A stretch of 35,278 bases of DNA from an uncultured Lachnospiraceae bacterium (GCA_947564305.1 CANOBT010000049.1:1-35278), one strand, 5' to 3'. Shown: positions 1 through 9,423, counted from the stretch's first letter. A program made the numbers and translations. Notes: generated by a model from the sequence alone, not told the origin.

Positions 1-49
1 TAATTTGAACATCCTTCACTTCTACAATTCCCATTATTTTTGCAATCAT
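1..49 (-). CDS. 5' end of an unidentified gene, cut by the window edge
   Basis: An ATG at 47-49 is preceded by AGGAG five bases upstream, overlapping the stop codon of the aldolase gene before it. Sixteen codons are visible (MIAKIMGIVEVKDVQI) before the window ends. The tight coupling suggests the operon continues leftward. Too little is present to name a function. Confidence 0.5.
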   Translation of the reverse strand, partial: MIAKIMGIVEVKDVQI

Positions 50-57
50 CTCTGCTC

Positions 58-915
58 CTAATAATACAATGTATCACAAATCCGCTGCACCTTGTCTGCA
101 ACAGTCCTTTTATTTTCTATGAAATACGCGTTCTCGGGAGAATGCACAAGGTGTTTCTCACACTCGTTCTCCAGTTTCCGGATTTCCCGAATCCCGCTTA
201 TAAAAATCGAACGGATTTTTTCAATATCCTGAATCTTCTCTGCAAAACAAAAACTTCTGGAAAGGATGACACATGTGGACCCCAACCGATAATGCTCCCT
301 GACCACATATTCCGAAGGCAGCATCCCCTTCCCCAGAGAAGCGATTCCGCCAAAACCAAAAGGAAGTTCTTCCTGTCTGAACTTTTGGCACAAACTCTCC
401 ACAGTCCCATCAGCCAACAGTTCAAACATAAATTTTTTCCCGTACCCAAGGCTCAGATCATTTAACCCGATGAACATCTCATCAATCCCCGGAATTTTTA
501 TAATGTGATCTACTGACTCTGCTGCCTCCGGAGTTTCCAACAACAGCAAAGTCTTCGCCCTACCGTCCACCAGTGAGATAAATGTCCTGACCTCCTCAAC
601 TGTCTTAAAATATGGAAGCATTACAATATCTGCACCGGCTTTAATCACATCGTCTATCTCCTCTTTTGAAGAAACATATTCTTCGGTCGCCTCATGGATT
701 GGATTGACACGCACCAATACATCTGCCCTGGTCACGGCTTCTCTGATTTTCTCCACATCCGCCGCCGTATGGTGGGACTGAACCGTGTCCATCCCTCCCT
801 GCCGGAGTGACTTTCCAATATATTCCATATCCACAAAAATCCGGTCTACACCTGCAGATTCCGCAATCTGCGCAACCTCGGGCCTGTTAGTTATATACAT
901 CAGCTTTAACGCCAT
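58..915 (-). CDS. HpcH/HpaI family aldolase (class II, metal-dependent)
   Basis: 285 residues, the usual length for HpcH/HpaI aldolases, which form or cleave C-C bonds between pyruvate (or another 2-oxo acid) and an aldehyde. Family residues are visible: Arg69 in the LVRVNP strand, the probable metal ligand Glu127 in LLLETPEA, and Asp153 in GLNDLSLG. The N-terminal strand IFVDMEY replaces the more usual FDxEH pattern, so the substrate may be atypical. The ATG is preceded by AGGAGAGAAT. It lies 18 bases after the PglC-like transferase gene and just before another gene, so it belongs to the same transcript. Its role in a polysaccharide operon is unclear: it could build a keto-acid substituent or a deoxy-ketose. 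The fold call is firm, the substrate is unknown. Confidence 0.85.
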   Translation of the reverse strand: MALKLMYITNRPEVAQIAESAGVDRIFVDMEYIGKSLRQGGMDTVQSHHTAADVEKIREAVTRADVLVRVNPIHEATEEYVSSKEEIDDVIKAGADIVMLPYFKTVEEVRTFISLVDGRAKTLLLLETPEAAESVDHIIKIPGIDEMFIGLNDLSLGYGKKFMFELLADGTVESLCQKFRQEELPFGFGGIASLGKGMLPSEYVVREHYRLGSTCVILSRSFCFAEKIQDIEKIRSIFISGIREIRKLENECEKHLVHSPENAYFIENKRTVADKVQRICDTLYY

Positions 916-933
916 ATTCTCTCCTGACTCCCA

Positions 934-1539
934 TCATTTTTTAACTGTTTCTCCAACATTTTCATTGTCCGCATTACTCAGCACCTTAAAAATCGTCATA
1001 AAGAAAATCCTGAGATCCAATCCAAAAGACATATGGTCTATGTACCAGACATTCAATTTTATCCTTTTATGCCATTCTACATTCTTACGTCCGCATACCT
1101 GAGCCCACCCCGTAATGCCTGGGCGGACCTCAAACATCCGCTTCTGTTCCGCCGTATATTCCTCGTAAGGCCACGGATGGTAAGTAAGAGGAGGCCTTGG
1201 ACCAATCAAGGACATATCTCCCTTGAGGATATTGACCGCCTGGGGAAGTTCGTCTATGCTGGTTGCACGAAGAATCCGGCCAATTTTCGTCACACGCGCA
1301 TCCCCCTTGCCGGAATAAACCCCGGACCCCGTATGCTCAGCCCCCTGGCACATCGAACGGAATTTCAATATTTTAAAGACCTTCCCGTCTTTTCCAATCC
1401 TGTCCTGTTTAAAAAGGACGGGACCTGGAGAATCTAACTTAATCAGCAGTGCCACAACCAACATCGGAATCGCTCCAACTGCCAATACCAGAAACGAAAC
1501 GATACAGTCCAACGCCCTCTTAATTCCTTTTTTATACAT
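934..1539 (-). CDS. Small monotopic polyprenyl-phosphate sugar-1-phosphate transferase (PglC/CapM type)
   Basis: 201 residues, the minimal phosphoglycosyltransferase size. These enzymes move a sugar-1-phosphate from a UDP-sugar to undecaprenyl phosphate, the first membrane step of glycan assembly. One hydrophobic re-entrant helix lies near residues 8-33 and is followed by the family signature GPVLFKQDRIG...FKILKFRSM, then LRATSIDELPQ carrying the catalytic Asp-Glu pair, then GDMSLIGPRP. The ATG follows GGAAAGGAAGAGC. It sits directly after capE-capF-capG, and in Staphylococcus aureus a similar transferase (CapM) uses a FucNAc donor, so UDP-L-FucNAc or a related sugar is a plausible substrate (inference). 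It is the second initiating-type transferase of the window. Confidence 0.93.
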   Translation of the reverse strand: MYKKGIKRALDCIVSFLVLAVGAIPMLVVALLIKLDSPGPVLFKQDRIGKDGKVFKILKFRSMCQGAEHTGSGVYSGKGDARVTKIGRILRATSIDELPQAVNILKGDMSLIGPRPPLTYHPWPYEEYTAEQKRMFEVRPGITGWAQVCGRKNVEWHKRIKLNVWYIDHMSFGLDLRIFFMTIFKVLSNADNENVGETVKK

Positions 1540-1574
1540 GCTCTTCCTTTCCCCATGTCATCAAGATTTCGTTT

Positions 1575-2726
1575 TTATACAGACAGTTCCTTTCTCCATA
1601 CCATCTTATTTACAATTCCTGTATAACTCTGGATAATCTTAACCACCTTGGTACTCACATTCTCATCCAAATAATCCGGCACATTCACGCCAAAATCCCC
1701 ATTTTTCTGCATTTCTACTGCCATATCCACAGCCTGCAGCACCTGTTCTGTCGTAATTGAGCCAATGATAAAGTTTCCTTTGTCAACCGCTTCCGGCCGC
1801 TCCGTAGATGTGCGCACACATACCGCCGGGAACGGCATTCCTTTGCTATTGAAATACGAACTCTCTTCCGGCAGCGTACCGCTGTCTGAGACAACGCAAA
1901 ACGCATGCATCTGCAAATGATTGTAATCAGAAAATCCAAAAGGCTGAAGCGTTCTCACCAATGGATGAAATTCAAACTCTCTGGCTTCAATAAATTTCCG
2001 GCTCCTCGGATGTGTAGAATAAATAACCGGCATCTGATAGGTGTCCGCCATCGCATTGACGGCATTCATCAATGCAAAAAAATTCTGCTCATTGTCAATA
2101 TTTTCCTCTCTGTGGGCGGATAACAGGATATATTTTCCCTTTTCTAATCCCAAGGTTTTCAGAACCTTACTTTTCTGTATTTTCTCCATATTTGCAGAAA
2201 GCACCTCAGCCATAGGAGAACCAGTCACATAGGTGCGTTCTTTTGCTGTACCTTCTACATTCAGATATCGTCTGGCATGTTCGCTGTAGCAGAGATTCAC
2301 GTCTGCAATATGGTCTACAATTCTCCGGTTAGTTTCTTCCGGCAGGTTTTCATCAAAACAGCGGTTTCCTGCCTCCATATGAAAAATCGGCACCTTCAGT
2401 CTCTTCGCCCCAATAGCAGATAAAGCAGAATTGGTATCCCCCAGTATCAGCAGCGCATCTGGCTTATACTCTGCCATAGCCTGATAACTCTTCGCAATGA
2501 TATTTCCCATTGTTTCTCCCAAATCTGCCCCGGCTGCATCCAGATAAATATCAGGTTCCCTAAGTCCCAAATCCTGAAAAAATATCTGGTTCAATGTATA
2601 ATCCCAGTTCTGCCCGGTATGCATCAGAATCTGATCAAAATATTTATCACACTTTTTTATAACCTCTGAAAGACGTATGATTTCCGGACGTGTACCAATA
2701 ATTGTCATAATCTTCAATTTATCCAT
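1575..2726 (-). CDS. capG: UDP-N-acetylglucosamine 2-epimerase family, CapG-type (UDP-L-FucNAc formation)
   Basis: 383 residues with the features of the non-hydrolysing UDP-HexNAc 2-epimerases: IGTRPEIIRLSEVIKK at the N terminus, HTGQNWDY, LILGDTNS, HMEAGNRCFDENLPEETNRR and SAHREENIDNEQNF. In the Cap5/8 pathway CapG performs the final C2 epimerisation that yields UDP-N-acetyl-L-fucosamine. The FDENLPEE stretch is typical of the CapG/FnlC branch rather than housekeeping WecB, and the position after capE and capF supports this. The 92-base gap to capF has no obvious promoter or terminator. GAGGT lies about 11 bases before the ATG. Confidence 0.95.
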   Translation of the reverse strand: MDKLKIMTIIGTRPEIIRLSEVIKKCDKYFDQILMHTGQNWDYTLNQIFFQDLGLREPDIYLDAAGADLGETMGNIIAKSYQAMAEYKPDALLILGDTNSALSAIGAKRLKVPIFHMEAGNRCFDENLPEETNRRIVDHIADVNLCYSEHARRYLNVEGTAKERTYVTGSPMAEVLSANMEKIQKSKVLKTLGLEKGKYILLSAHREENIDNEQNFFALMNAVNAMADTYQMPVIYSTHPRSRKFIEAREFEFHPLVRTLQPFGFSDYNHLQMHAFCVVSDSGTLPEESSYFNSKGMPFPAVCVRTSTERPEAVDKGNFIIGSITTEQVLQAVDMAVEMQKNGDFGVNVPDYLDENVSTKVVKIIQSYTGIVNKMVWRKELSV

Positions 2727-2818
2727 ATCAATATAGCACCTCGCTGCCTTTTCACTTCTCTACCCATATGGACAGAAACCCTCTCAAAATGATTGAATAT
2801 TGGGGCAATTTCTTTATA

Positions 2819-3952
2819 TTATTCTACAGCATCCAGCTTCACCGGCTCGTAGATGGTATCAGGTTTCTCCGGGTCGAAACACTCATTCCCCCAGATTAAC
2901 GTAATCAAATTTTCCTCACCGTCATTGACGATAGAGTGTGTGTAACCCGTTGGAATATCCACAACTTCCAGTTTTTCTCCGCTGACAGGGTATTCTATGA
3001 TTTCTTTTTCCCCATATTTCCTGAAACAAATTCTTCCTTTCCCGCTGACTACCATAAACTTCTCATTCTTGCTATGATGCCAATGGTTTCCTTTTGTAAT
3101 CCCGGGTTTCGAGATATTGACAGACACCTGCCCCCTGTCCGCGCTTTTCAAAAGCTCTGTGAAACTGCCTCTTTCATCTGTATTCATAATGAGCGGATAA
3201 GAAAATTCCTCCTCCGGCAGATAACTCAGATATGTGCTGTACAATTTCTTCGAGAAACTGCCTTCTGTCATATCCGGAATCATAAGATTCTTCCGGCTCT
3301 CTCTGAAACTGTAGAGCAAATCCTCAATTTCCCCTAAAGTCACTTCATATTCTTTTTGAACATAGCCGTATCCCTCATCATTAATATGAGGATGGCCCGC
3401 TAATGCCTGAGACAGTTCTTCCATCACATCATCAATGTAAACCAAATGCATCACCGTATCCCTGCCATTCACCCAAATAGGCAGCCCACGCGAAATATTG
3501 TAGCAGAACGTTGCCACCACACTATTGTAATTGGGTCTGCACCACTTGCCAAATATATTCGTAAAACGGTAAATGTAGACCGGCGCGCCTGTCTCCTCTC
3601 CATACGCAAACAGCTGCTCTTCCGCCGCCCTTTTACTTTTTCCATAAGGATTATCCAATACTGCCTGAATCGAAGAGGAATGCATGACAGGACAGGTATT
3701 CCCATTCTTTTTCAACGCATCCAACAGTGCGGAAACAAAATGAAAATTCCCCTCCCAGAACTCTTCCGCATGTTCCGGGCGGTTTACTCCTACCAGATTG
3801 TAGACAAATCCGCACTCTTTGCAATACTCTTCCAACTGTTCTATGGATGCATCCATATCAAACGGCAGGACTTCAATCCCTTCCTTCCTGTTCAATTCTG
3901 AGACCAGATTTCTGCCGATAAACCCTTTTGCTCCGGTTACCAATACCTTCAT
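2819..3952 (-). CDS. capF: CapF: bifunctional UDP-sugar epimerase/reductase of UDP-L-FucNAc synthesis
   Basis: 377 residues with two domains, as in Staphylococcus aureus CapF. Residues 1-245 form an SDR domain with GAKGFIG (7-13) and the YGKSK catalytic motif (Tyr103, Lys107). Residues 250-375 form a cupin with the metal-ligand pattern GNHWHHSKNEKF (His290, His292, His293) and GYTHS (His339). In the known pathway the cupin epimerises C3 of the 4-keto intermediate and the SDR domain reduces it to UDP-6-deoxy-L-talNAc. The start ATG overlaps the capE stop by four bases (ATGA), so translation is coupled. All key residues are present and the call is firm. Confidence 0.95.
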   Translation of the reverse strand: MKVLVTGAKGFIGRNLVSELNRKEGIEVLPFDMDASIEQLEEYCKECGFVYNLVGVNRPEHAEEFWEGNFHFVSALLDALKKNGNTCPVMHSSSIQAVLDNPYGKSKRAAEEQLFAYGEETGAPVYIYRFTNIFGKWCRPNYNSVVATFCYNISRGLPIWVNGRDTVMHLVYIDDVMEELSQALAGHPHINDEGYGYVQKEYEVTLGEIEDLLYSFRESRKNLMIPDMTEGSFSKKLYSTYLSYLPEEEFSYPLIMNTDERGSFTELLKSADRGQVSVNISKPGITKGNHWHHSKNEKFMVVSGKGRICFRKYGEKEIIEYPVSGEKLEVVDIPTGYTHSIVNDGEENLITLIWGNECFDPEKPDTIYEPVKLDAVE

Positions 3953-4998
3953 TCATTTCTCTCCCACTCCGCAATCTCATCTCTAATATAAGATAAGGTC
4001 AGCAGCTTCTCTTTTACTTGTTCCACATCTAACAGCGTCGTATTGTTCGAGTTAAACTCAGACAAGCTGCTTCTCTCCGGATTGCCGTCCGTAAAATACT
4101 TATCATAATTCAAACTTCTCTTATCCGCAGGAACACGGTAAAAATTCCCCATATCAATCGCATGGGCGCATTCTTCATTCGTAAGCAGTGTCTCATATTT
4201 TTTTTCACCATGGCGGATACCAATCACCCGAACCTCTGCTTCAGAATGGAACAGTTCTTTCACTGCTTGGGCCAAAACCTTGATTGTACAAGCCGGCGCC
4301 TTCTGTACCATAATATCCCCACTCTCAGCATTCAGGAAAGCATACACTACCAATTCTACTGCCTCCTCCAGACTCATAACGAACCTGGTCATCGAGGGAT
4401 CCGTCACAGTCAACGGTTTTCCTTCTTTCAGCTGGCTGATAAAGAGTGGAACTACCGAACCTCTGGAACACAGCACATTTCCATATCTCGTACAGCAGAT
4501 ACTGGTGTGTTCCGGAGCAATCGTCCTGGCTTTCGCCACGATCACCTTCTCCATCATCGCCTTGGATGTCCCCATGGCATTGACTGGATAGGCCGCTTTA
4601 TCAGTAGACAGACAGATTACCTTCTTAACCCCCGCATCAATCGCCGCCTGTAATACATTTTCAGTTCCCAGTATATTGGTCTTAACCGCCTCAATGGGGA
4701 AAAACTCACAGGACGGCACCTGTTTCAACGCCGCCGCATGAAAAATATAGTCTACTCCATACATCGCTGCACGAATACTTTGTGGCGCACGAACATCCCC
4801 GATAAAAAATTTCAGTTTCTTACTGTGTTCCGGATAATTCTGTTGGTAAAAATGACGCATATTATCCTGTTTCAATTCGTCACGGGAGAAAATCCGGATT
4901 TCTCCGATATCTGTTGCCAGAAACTTCTCCAGTACCGCATTGCCGAAAGAACCGGTCCCGCCGGTAATCAACAAGGTTTTTCCTTTAAACATATTCAT
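3949..4998 (-). CDS. capE: CapE: UDP-GlcNAc 4,6-dehydratase / 5-epimerase
   Basis: 349 residues, a close match to the CapE/FnlA group. GGTGSFG (13-19) binds NAD(P). STDKA (131-135) is followed by MGTSK (Met142, Lys146), the MxxxK variant of the SDR YxxxK motif that characterises CapE. The enzyme dehydrates UDP-GlcNAc at C4/C6 and inverts C5, starting UDP-L-FucNAc synthesis in the cytosol. The C-terminal third has the CapE-type RHGEKKYETLL stretch. The start overlaps the preceding glycosyltransferase stop by four bases, with GAGGAC upstream. With capF and capG it gives a complete three-enzyme pathway. Confidence 0.96.
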   Translation of the reverse strand: MNMFKGKTLLITGGTGSFGNAVLEKFLATDIGEIRIFSRDELKQDNMRHFYQQNYPEHSKKLKFFIGDVRAPQSIRAAMYGVDYIFHAAALKQVPSCEFFPIEAVKTNILGTENVLQAAIDAGVKKVICLSTDKAAYPVNAMGTSKAMMEKVIVAKARTIAPEHTSICCTRYGNVLCSRGSVVPLFISQLKEGKPLTVTDPSMTRFVMSLEEAVELVVYAFLNAESGDIMVQKAPACTIKVLAQAVKELFHSEAEVRVIGIRHGEKKYETLLTNEECAHAIDMGNFYRVPADKRSLNYDKYFTDGNPERSSLSEFNSNNTTLLDVEQVKEKLLTLSYIRDEIAEWERNE

Positions 4999-5996
4999 CG
5001 CTTTGTCCTCTTCAATTTTCTTCTCAAAAGTTCCATATTTTCTCGTTTTGACCGATAACGTATTGTTTTATAAATTCTTTCACAAAATTTCAATATCCTT
5101 GAACTCACACTATTCTTTAATTCAAATTTCTTATCAAATTTTCTGTTACATTTAATCACCTCAGGATGTCTTAATGGAAATTCTATTTCATACACCTTGA
5201 GACTCTGCAATCTATGTGCCTCTTTTCCCAAAAGTCTCGTGTTATTTGTCGAATGTGTTCCCTCGCTGTTAATTCCTATATTTTGAATCATATTATATTT
5301 GGGTACTATATTTAACCTGTTATATAAATAATGCGAAGCACCATTTATTGTTTCATAATACTCCTTGCCGCTTTTTTTATGTTTCTCTGCTGTTCTCAAA
5401 AAATTTCTCCAGGCATAAGAAGAGGGGAAATTTTTTTTCATCCGAGCCATCTTTTCAGAATCTCCAATCCAGGAGTAAGCTGCATCCCATGTATCTATGA
5501 CCCGACGCCAGCTTGCCCACCCCCAAATAGAACCATGATGAGAAAACAAATAACTTTCCTGAACATTTTCAGCCACCTCATAACTATTCATTCCGCATAT
5601 CATATGTATCCTGTCATTATAACGGTAACGTTCTAGCAATTCTTTACAAAATAGAAAAAAACTTTGTGCCGGTACATCATCATCTTCTAGAACGATGCCC
5701 ATTTCCTCCTGGCTAAAAAACCATTTTTGGGCCATATATTCTGACGGATCGCAGCCATAATTTTTTTCCTGATACAGACGATGCACTTCACATTCCCAAT
5801 CTATTTTCTCTGCAATTTCACGGCAAGCTAAAATCTTTTGCATATCCTGCTTATTTCTTGCTCCATCCTGATAGAGATACAGCCTGCTTGGTCTTGCACG
5901 TTTTACAGCATTAAATACCTGTGCGAACTGCTCCACTCTGCAGAAAAATAAAATAAGTACAGCAATATCGATTTTACTCTCATATTTTTTTTCCAT
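4995..5996 (-). CDS. GT-A fold glycosyltransferase (HlpA-like)
   Basis: About 333 residues. The N-terminal part reads as a GT-A nucleotide-binding fold: a hydrophobic first strand (IDIAVLILFF), RLYLYQDGAR, and an acidic metal-binding motif GIVLEDDDVP near residues 115-124. A following SIWGWASWRR stretch is common in proteins annotated as glycosyltransferase or hemolytic protein HlpA-like. It should add one sugar to the lipid-linked repeat at the inner membrane face; donor and acceptor are unknown. Two adjacent ATGs are possible. The one at 5996 is preferred because GAGG lies five bases upstream, whereas the one at 5999 leaves only two. Confidence 0.8.
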   Translation of the reverse strand: MEKKYESKIDIAVLILFFCRVEQFAQVFNAVKRARPSRLYLYQDGARNKQDMQKILACREIAEKIDWECEVHRLYQEKNYGCDPSEYMAQKWFFSQEEMGIVLEDDDVPAQSFFLFCKELLERYRYNDRIHMICGMNSYEVAENVQESYLFSHHGSIWGWASWRRVIDTWDAAYSWIGDSEKMARMKKNFPSSYAWRNFLRTAEKHKKSGKEYYETINGASHYLYNRLNIVPKYNMIQNIGINSEGTHSTNNTRLLGKEAHRLQSLKVYEIEFPLRHPEVIKCNRKFDKKFELKNSVSSRILKFCERIYKTIRYRSKRENMELLRRKLKRTKR

Positions 5997-6051
5997 CATA
6001 ACCTCGATTCTATATCTTTTCTGCACAATCAGCACAAACTCTGTTATACTT

Positions 6052-6630
6052 TTATTGTCTATACTTAATAACTTTTGCCGGAATTCCTACGGCAATACCA
6101 TATTCATCAATCTCACCATTAACAAGCGCTTTCGCACCTATAACTGCACCATTATGTATATGGCTCCCTTTCAAAATAGTACAATTTGCCGCTATCCATA
6201 CATCATCCCCAATAATAATTGGGGTCGATATATTCTTTTGTTCCTGAATCCGCTGCTTTCTTCCCATCCCATGATCCATATCAATAATATAACTTTGAGC
6301 AGCTATATTCACATAATTTCCAATTGTTACACTGCTTGCAGAATATATAATCGTATCCTTTCCTATTGTCACATAGTCTCCTATGGAAATATTGCCATCT
6401 CCCCAGAAATATACCCCAGGATAAATAATAACATTTTTTCCAATCTTAATGTTTCCCCTTCTAGTTGGAACATTTAAATATATCTTTCCTAAAATCTCAA
6501 CTGTTTTCTCACTGCATCCTGTCTTTGATTTAAATAGTTTTTTTCTATAAAAGCGCAGCCACTTTTCAATCAACCTATTGACCCATTCCCACACGTTACC
6601 TATATCCAACTTTCTAAATTTTACATTCAA
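6052..6630 (-). CDS. Left-handed beta-helix (hexapeptide repeat) acyltransferase
   Basis: 192 residues. Hexapeptide repeats run from about residue 60 to the end (IKIGKNVIIYPGVYF, ISIGDYVTIGKDTII, VTIGNYVNIAAQSYI, IIIGDDVWIAANCTI), with the likely catalytic His in DMDHGM and the C-terminal signature AVGIPAKVIKYR. Such enzymes O- or N-acetylate sugars using acetyl-CoA. No ATG begins this frame: the best candidate is TTG at 6630, and the open frame runs a little further upstream without an ATG. The gene begins 13 bases after the flippase stop and has no strong ribosome binding site, so low expression or coupling to the flippase is likely. The exact start is uncertain. Confidence 0.85.
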   Translation of the reverse strand: MNVKFRKLDIGNVWEWVNRLIEKWLRFYRKKLFKSKTGCSEKTVEILGKIYLNVPTRRGNIKIGKNVIIYPGVYFWGDGNISIGDYVTIGKDTIIYSASSVTIGNYVNIAAQSYIIDMDHGMGRKQRIQEQKNISTPIIIGDDVWIAANCTILKGSHIHNGAVIGAKALVNGEIDEYGIAVGIPAKVIKYRQ

Positions 6631-6643
6631 ACCATATTTTTTC

Positions 6644-8182
6644 TTATCTCTGTTTATTGCGTCGAAATAACGACAGCATTAATTGTTTTTCAAAACGATT
6701 CCATCCCATTATCCACATACATCCAAAATATATAAAGCAAATCAGTACTACTTTAACCCCAAGTGCAATCCATCCTTCCGATACGAAATTCAAAGAAAAA
6801 TATTTCCCAATACCATATGAAGATATTAAACAAATCAGTAAGGCCGGCAACATCTTTAAATGGCACTCCTTATAGAACTGAAAGATATTTATGTGCAATA
6901 TTCTCACATATATAATATTTAATAATATCACTCTTATCCAAAACGTCAATCCTATAGTAAAGCTGACTCCTATAATTCCAAAGCTCTGTGCCAAAAAATA
7001 AGATAATATCAGATTCATAATACCAGTAACCAACTGGATAACTGCCGGATACTTCACCTTATTTAATGCCGTGAGACCGGTATTTGCGATCTGCTGGGAC
7101 GCGGAAATAAAATAGGGAGAACAAATCAATAAAATACAAATATAAAGATCCTGATATTCGTTGCCAACCCATAAACTAACAAATTGCTGTCCTACGGAAA
7201 ACAGTCCTATTAGCAAGAGAGATACCACCGATTGATTAATTCGTCCCACCTTGATCATGAGAGGAAGTGTATCCCCTGCATCCTCACTTTGGTCCACAAT
7301 CCGCATAACCCTTGGCAAAAACATGCCATTGATTGCATTGGTAATTGTGTACACATACCCCTCTATTACATTTGCAAAACCGAATAATGTAATAGCAAAT
7401 GTATCAGCAACCATAGCCAAAACCGTAGGCATAAGATTAAAAATCATCTGCTGCGACATGGATGTAACAGTTACCCATCCCTGAAAAGAAATAGTTCCTC
7501 TAAATGCTGATGTATCACTGCATTTCAACTTTATACGAGCCGGTGTCCGTCTATAAATACACTGAAATTTAATCATAAAGGTAATGACATTAAAAAAACC
7601 ATTCACAAATACCAGACCATAGACACCGCCATGTAATAACAGAACAATTATAGTAACAATAACTGTCCCTAATTTATTAAATATATCTGAAGCTTTTAAT
7701 ATTATATACTCCTCATATGCATTCAAAATTCCATTACATATATTAACAGGAAAACACGCAACCACACATACTGCGGTTATAATAAAGACAATTTTAAAAG
7801 CTCTTAATTCCTCAGATGTAAGATTACTATATATTTTATCTAAATTAAAATAAACTATAAATAAAACAGTACCAATTACAGCCATAATACAAAAATAGAG
7901 CTTAAAAGCCATGCCGATAAAGTTGTCCACCATATCCTGTTGTTTTTTCACCCTATACATCGCAACAAACCGAGAAACTGCAGAACTCATTCCAAAATCC
8001 ACTAAAAACAGTGCAATCAATGAAGAAGCCAGAGTATATAATCCGTAATGACTGTCTCCGATTTCTTTCAATATCCAGGGCGTGTATAACAGCCCAAGGA
8101 AAATATTGATAAAAATTAATATATAAGAAATAATACTGCCATATTTAATTTGTTTTGTGCTTTTCTCTATACTATCATCCAT
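6644..8182 (-). CDS. Wzx-type polysaccharide repeat-unit flippase (PST/MATE-like)
   Basis: 512 residues with about 12-14 hydrophobic segments. The opening (IKYGSIISYILIFINIFLGLLYTPWILKEIG then DSHYGLYTLASSLIALFLVDFGMSSAVSRF) is typical of Wzx/RfbX flippases that move undecaprenyl-diphosphate-linked repeat units outward. It lies next to the Wzy-like gene and several glycosyltransferases, so it is probably the main flippase of the left module. The 83-base gap before it has no obvious promoter. A second, shorter flippase-like protein is encoded at 26252-27514. Confidence 0.92.
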   Translation of the reverse strand: MDDSIEKSTKQIKYGSIISYILIFINIFLGLLYTPWILKEIGDSHYGLYTLASSLIALFLVDFGMSSAVSRFVAMYRVKKQQDMVDNFIGMAFKLYFCIMAVIGTVLFIVYFNLDKIYSNLTSEELRAFKIVFIITAVCVVACFPVNICNGILNAYEEYIILKASDIFNKLGTVIVTIIVLLLHGGVYGLVFVNGFFNVITFMIKFQCIYRRTPARIKLKCSDTSAFRGTISFQGWVTVTSMSQQMIFNLMPTVLAMVADTFAITLFGFANVIEGYVYTITNAINGMFLPRVMRIVDQSEDAGDTLPLMIKVGRINQSVVSLLLIGLFSVGQQFVSLWVGNEYQDLYICILLICSPYFISASQQIANTGLTALNKVKYPAVIQLVTGIMNLILSYFLAQSFGIIGVSFTIGLTFWIRVILLNIIYVRILHINIFQFYKECHLKMLPALLICLISSYGIGKYFSLNFVSEGWIALGVKVVLICFIYFGCMWIMGWNRFEKQLMLSLFRRNKQR

Positions 8183-8265
8183 ATATACAAACCACTAAAA
8201 AACTTCCTTAATTTACTGTAATCTTCTTTGCCAAATTTTATTTTTATATTAGTTCATTATCCTGA

Positions 8266-9423
8266 CTACCTTAACAACTCCGCAATCTGCGTTTCAAATT
8301 CCTCTGCTAACTCCCTGAGCAAACCTCTGCTGTCATAGGGTTCATTAATATCTACTTTCAAAATGGCATTTGCAATTTCTTTTGGTTCCTGCCTGTCGTA
8401 ATAATACATATAATGCCCAATAGAAGACTTTTCTATTGCCGGTATCCGAATACTCACCACTCTTAATCCGTTTCCCAAATATGACAGAATTTTTGACGGA
8501 AATGATGTATTATTATAATCTGCAGCAGGATTTTGTGTACTCAGACCTATATCACAGCTCTGGATAAAACGGATATATTCTTCCCCCGACAGACAGCCGT
8601 CAAGTGTAACTTTACATTTATACTCTTTTTCACAATTCTTCAACAATGCTTTTATCTTTTTTGTATCACTTTCACTTCCAAACCCCAAAATATGAACATG
8701 ATAATTAGATGGCAAAAAGGCAGCAGAAGCAATTGATGCAGCTGCTCCTCCTTTTCTGAAATCAAAAGTCCCCGCATACACACAATGGATTTCTGGAACA
8801 TCTTTCTTATACAATTGCCGATTTTCAAATTTGCATTCCCTGTCTTTTTCAGACTGATACGTCCCATAAATCACCACATAAGGTTTTTTGTCCCTATTGA
8901 TGATTTCATTTAGCAGCTCCGTTGATAAAATATAGCTATCTGCAGATTTCAGAAAAGCAACCTCTTTTTCCCTGCATTTAAAATCCCCGCTCACATCTGA
9001 ATAAATTTCCTCTACTTCCAAAACCAGATGAAATTTTTTAATGCGATGGGCAAAATCTATCAGCTTCATATATCCTAATGAATGATAGACAATAAACTTC
9101 TCATCCTTCCCTAACTTCATTAATTCCATTAATAGAAAAAATCTCATGGAAACAAAACTGAGTATTTTTTGAATTTTATTTCCCCAGGGAAAAGTAAAAA
9201 ACATCCGAAGTGACCACATAGGATTAATTACTTTGTAAAACCCTCTATAACAGTTTTTTTTATCTCTTGTTCCACTTGCCGAAATAATTTCCACATGATA
9301 TCCTGCACTAATTAATGCCGAACAGATATAATCTATTTTATTTGAAGATGCCGGCGTATTGCTCCTATTTTGGAAATTGTTGACGGCCTGGGCATAATAT
9401 GCCATATACTTTATTGTTTTCAT
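8266..9423 (-). CDS. GT-B fold glycosyltransferase (GT4-like)
   Basis: About 385 residues from the ATG at 9423 (MKTIKYMAYYAQ). A longer open frame exists but would overlap the upstream polymerase gene and adds non-family sequence. The pattern is GT-B: an N-terminal domain with LVLEVEEIYSD in the middle, then a linker into a second Rossmann domain (IHCVYAGTFDFRKGG, YHVHILGFGS) and a late donor-site region (CDIGLSTQNP...FPSKILSYLGNGLRVVS). The acceptor and donor are unknown. It probably acts at the cytosolic face on the growing lipid-linked repeat. The ribosome binding site is weak, consistent with coupling to the preceding gene. Confidence 0.82.
   Translation of the reverse strand: MKTIKYMAYYAQAVNNFQNRSNTPASSNKIDYICSALISAGYHVEIISASGTRDKKNCYRGFYKVINPMWSLRMFFTFPWGNKIQKILSFVSMRFFLLMELMKLGKDEKFIVYHSLGYMKLIDFAHRIKKFHLVLEVEEIYSDVSGDFKCREKEVAFLKSADSYILSTELLNEIINRDKKPYVVIYGTYQSEKDRECKFENRQLYKKDVPEIHCVYAGTFDFRKGGAAASIASAAFLPSNYHVHILGFGSESDTKKIKALLKNCEKEYKCKVTLDGCLSGEEYIRFIQSCDIGLSTQNPAADYNNTSFPSKILSYLGNGLRVVSIRIPAIEKSSIGHYMYYYDRQEPKEIANAILKVDINEPYDSRGLLRELAEEFETQIAELLR

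Noticed and set aside
40..465. Open frames on the plus strand, such as this 141-codon one and others throughout the window
   Set aside because: All lie opposite strong minus-strand genes with recognisable families, have no protein-like motifs, and are explained as shadows.
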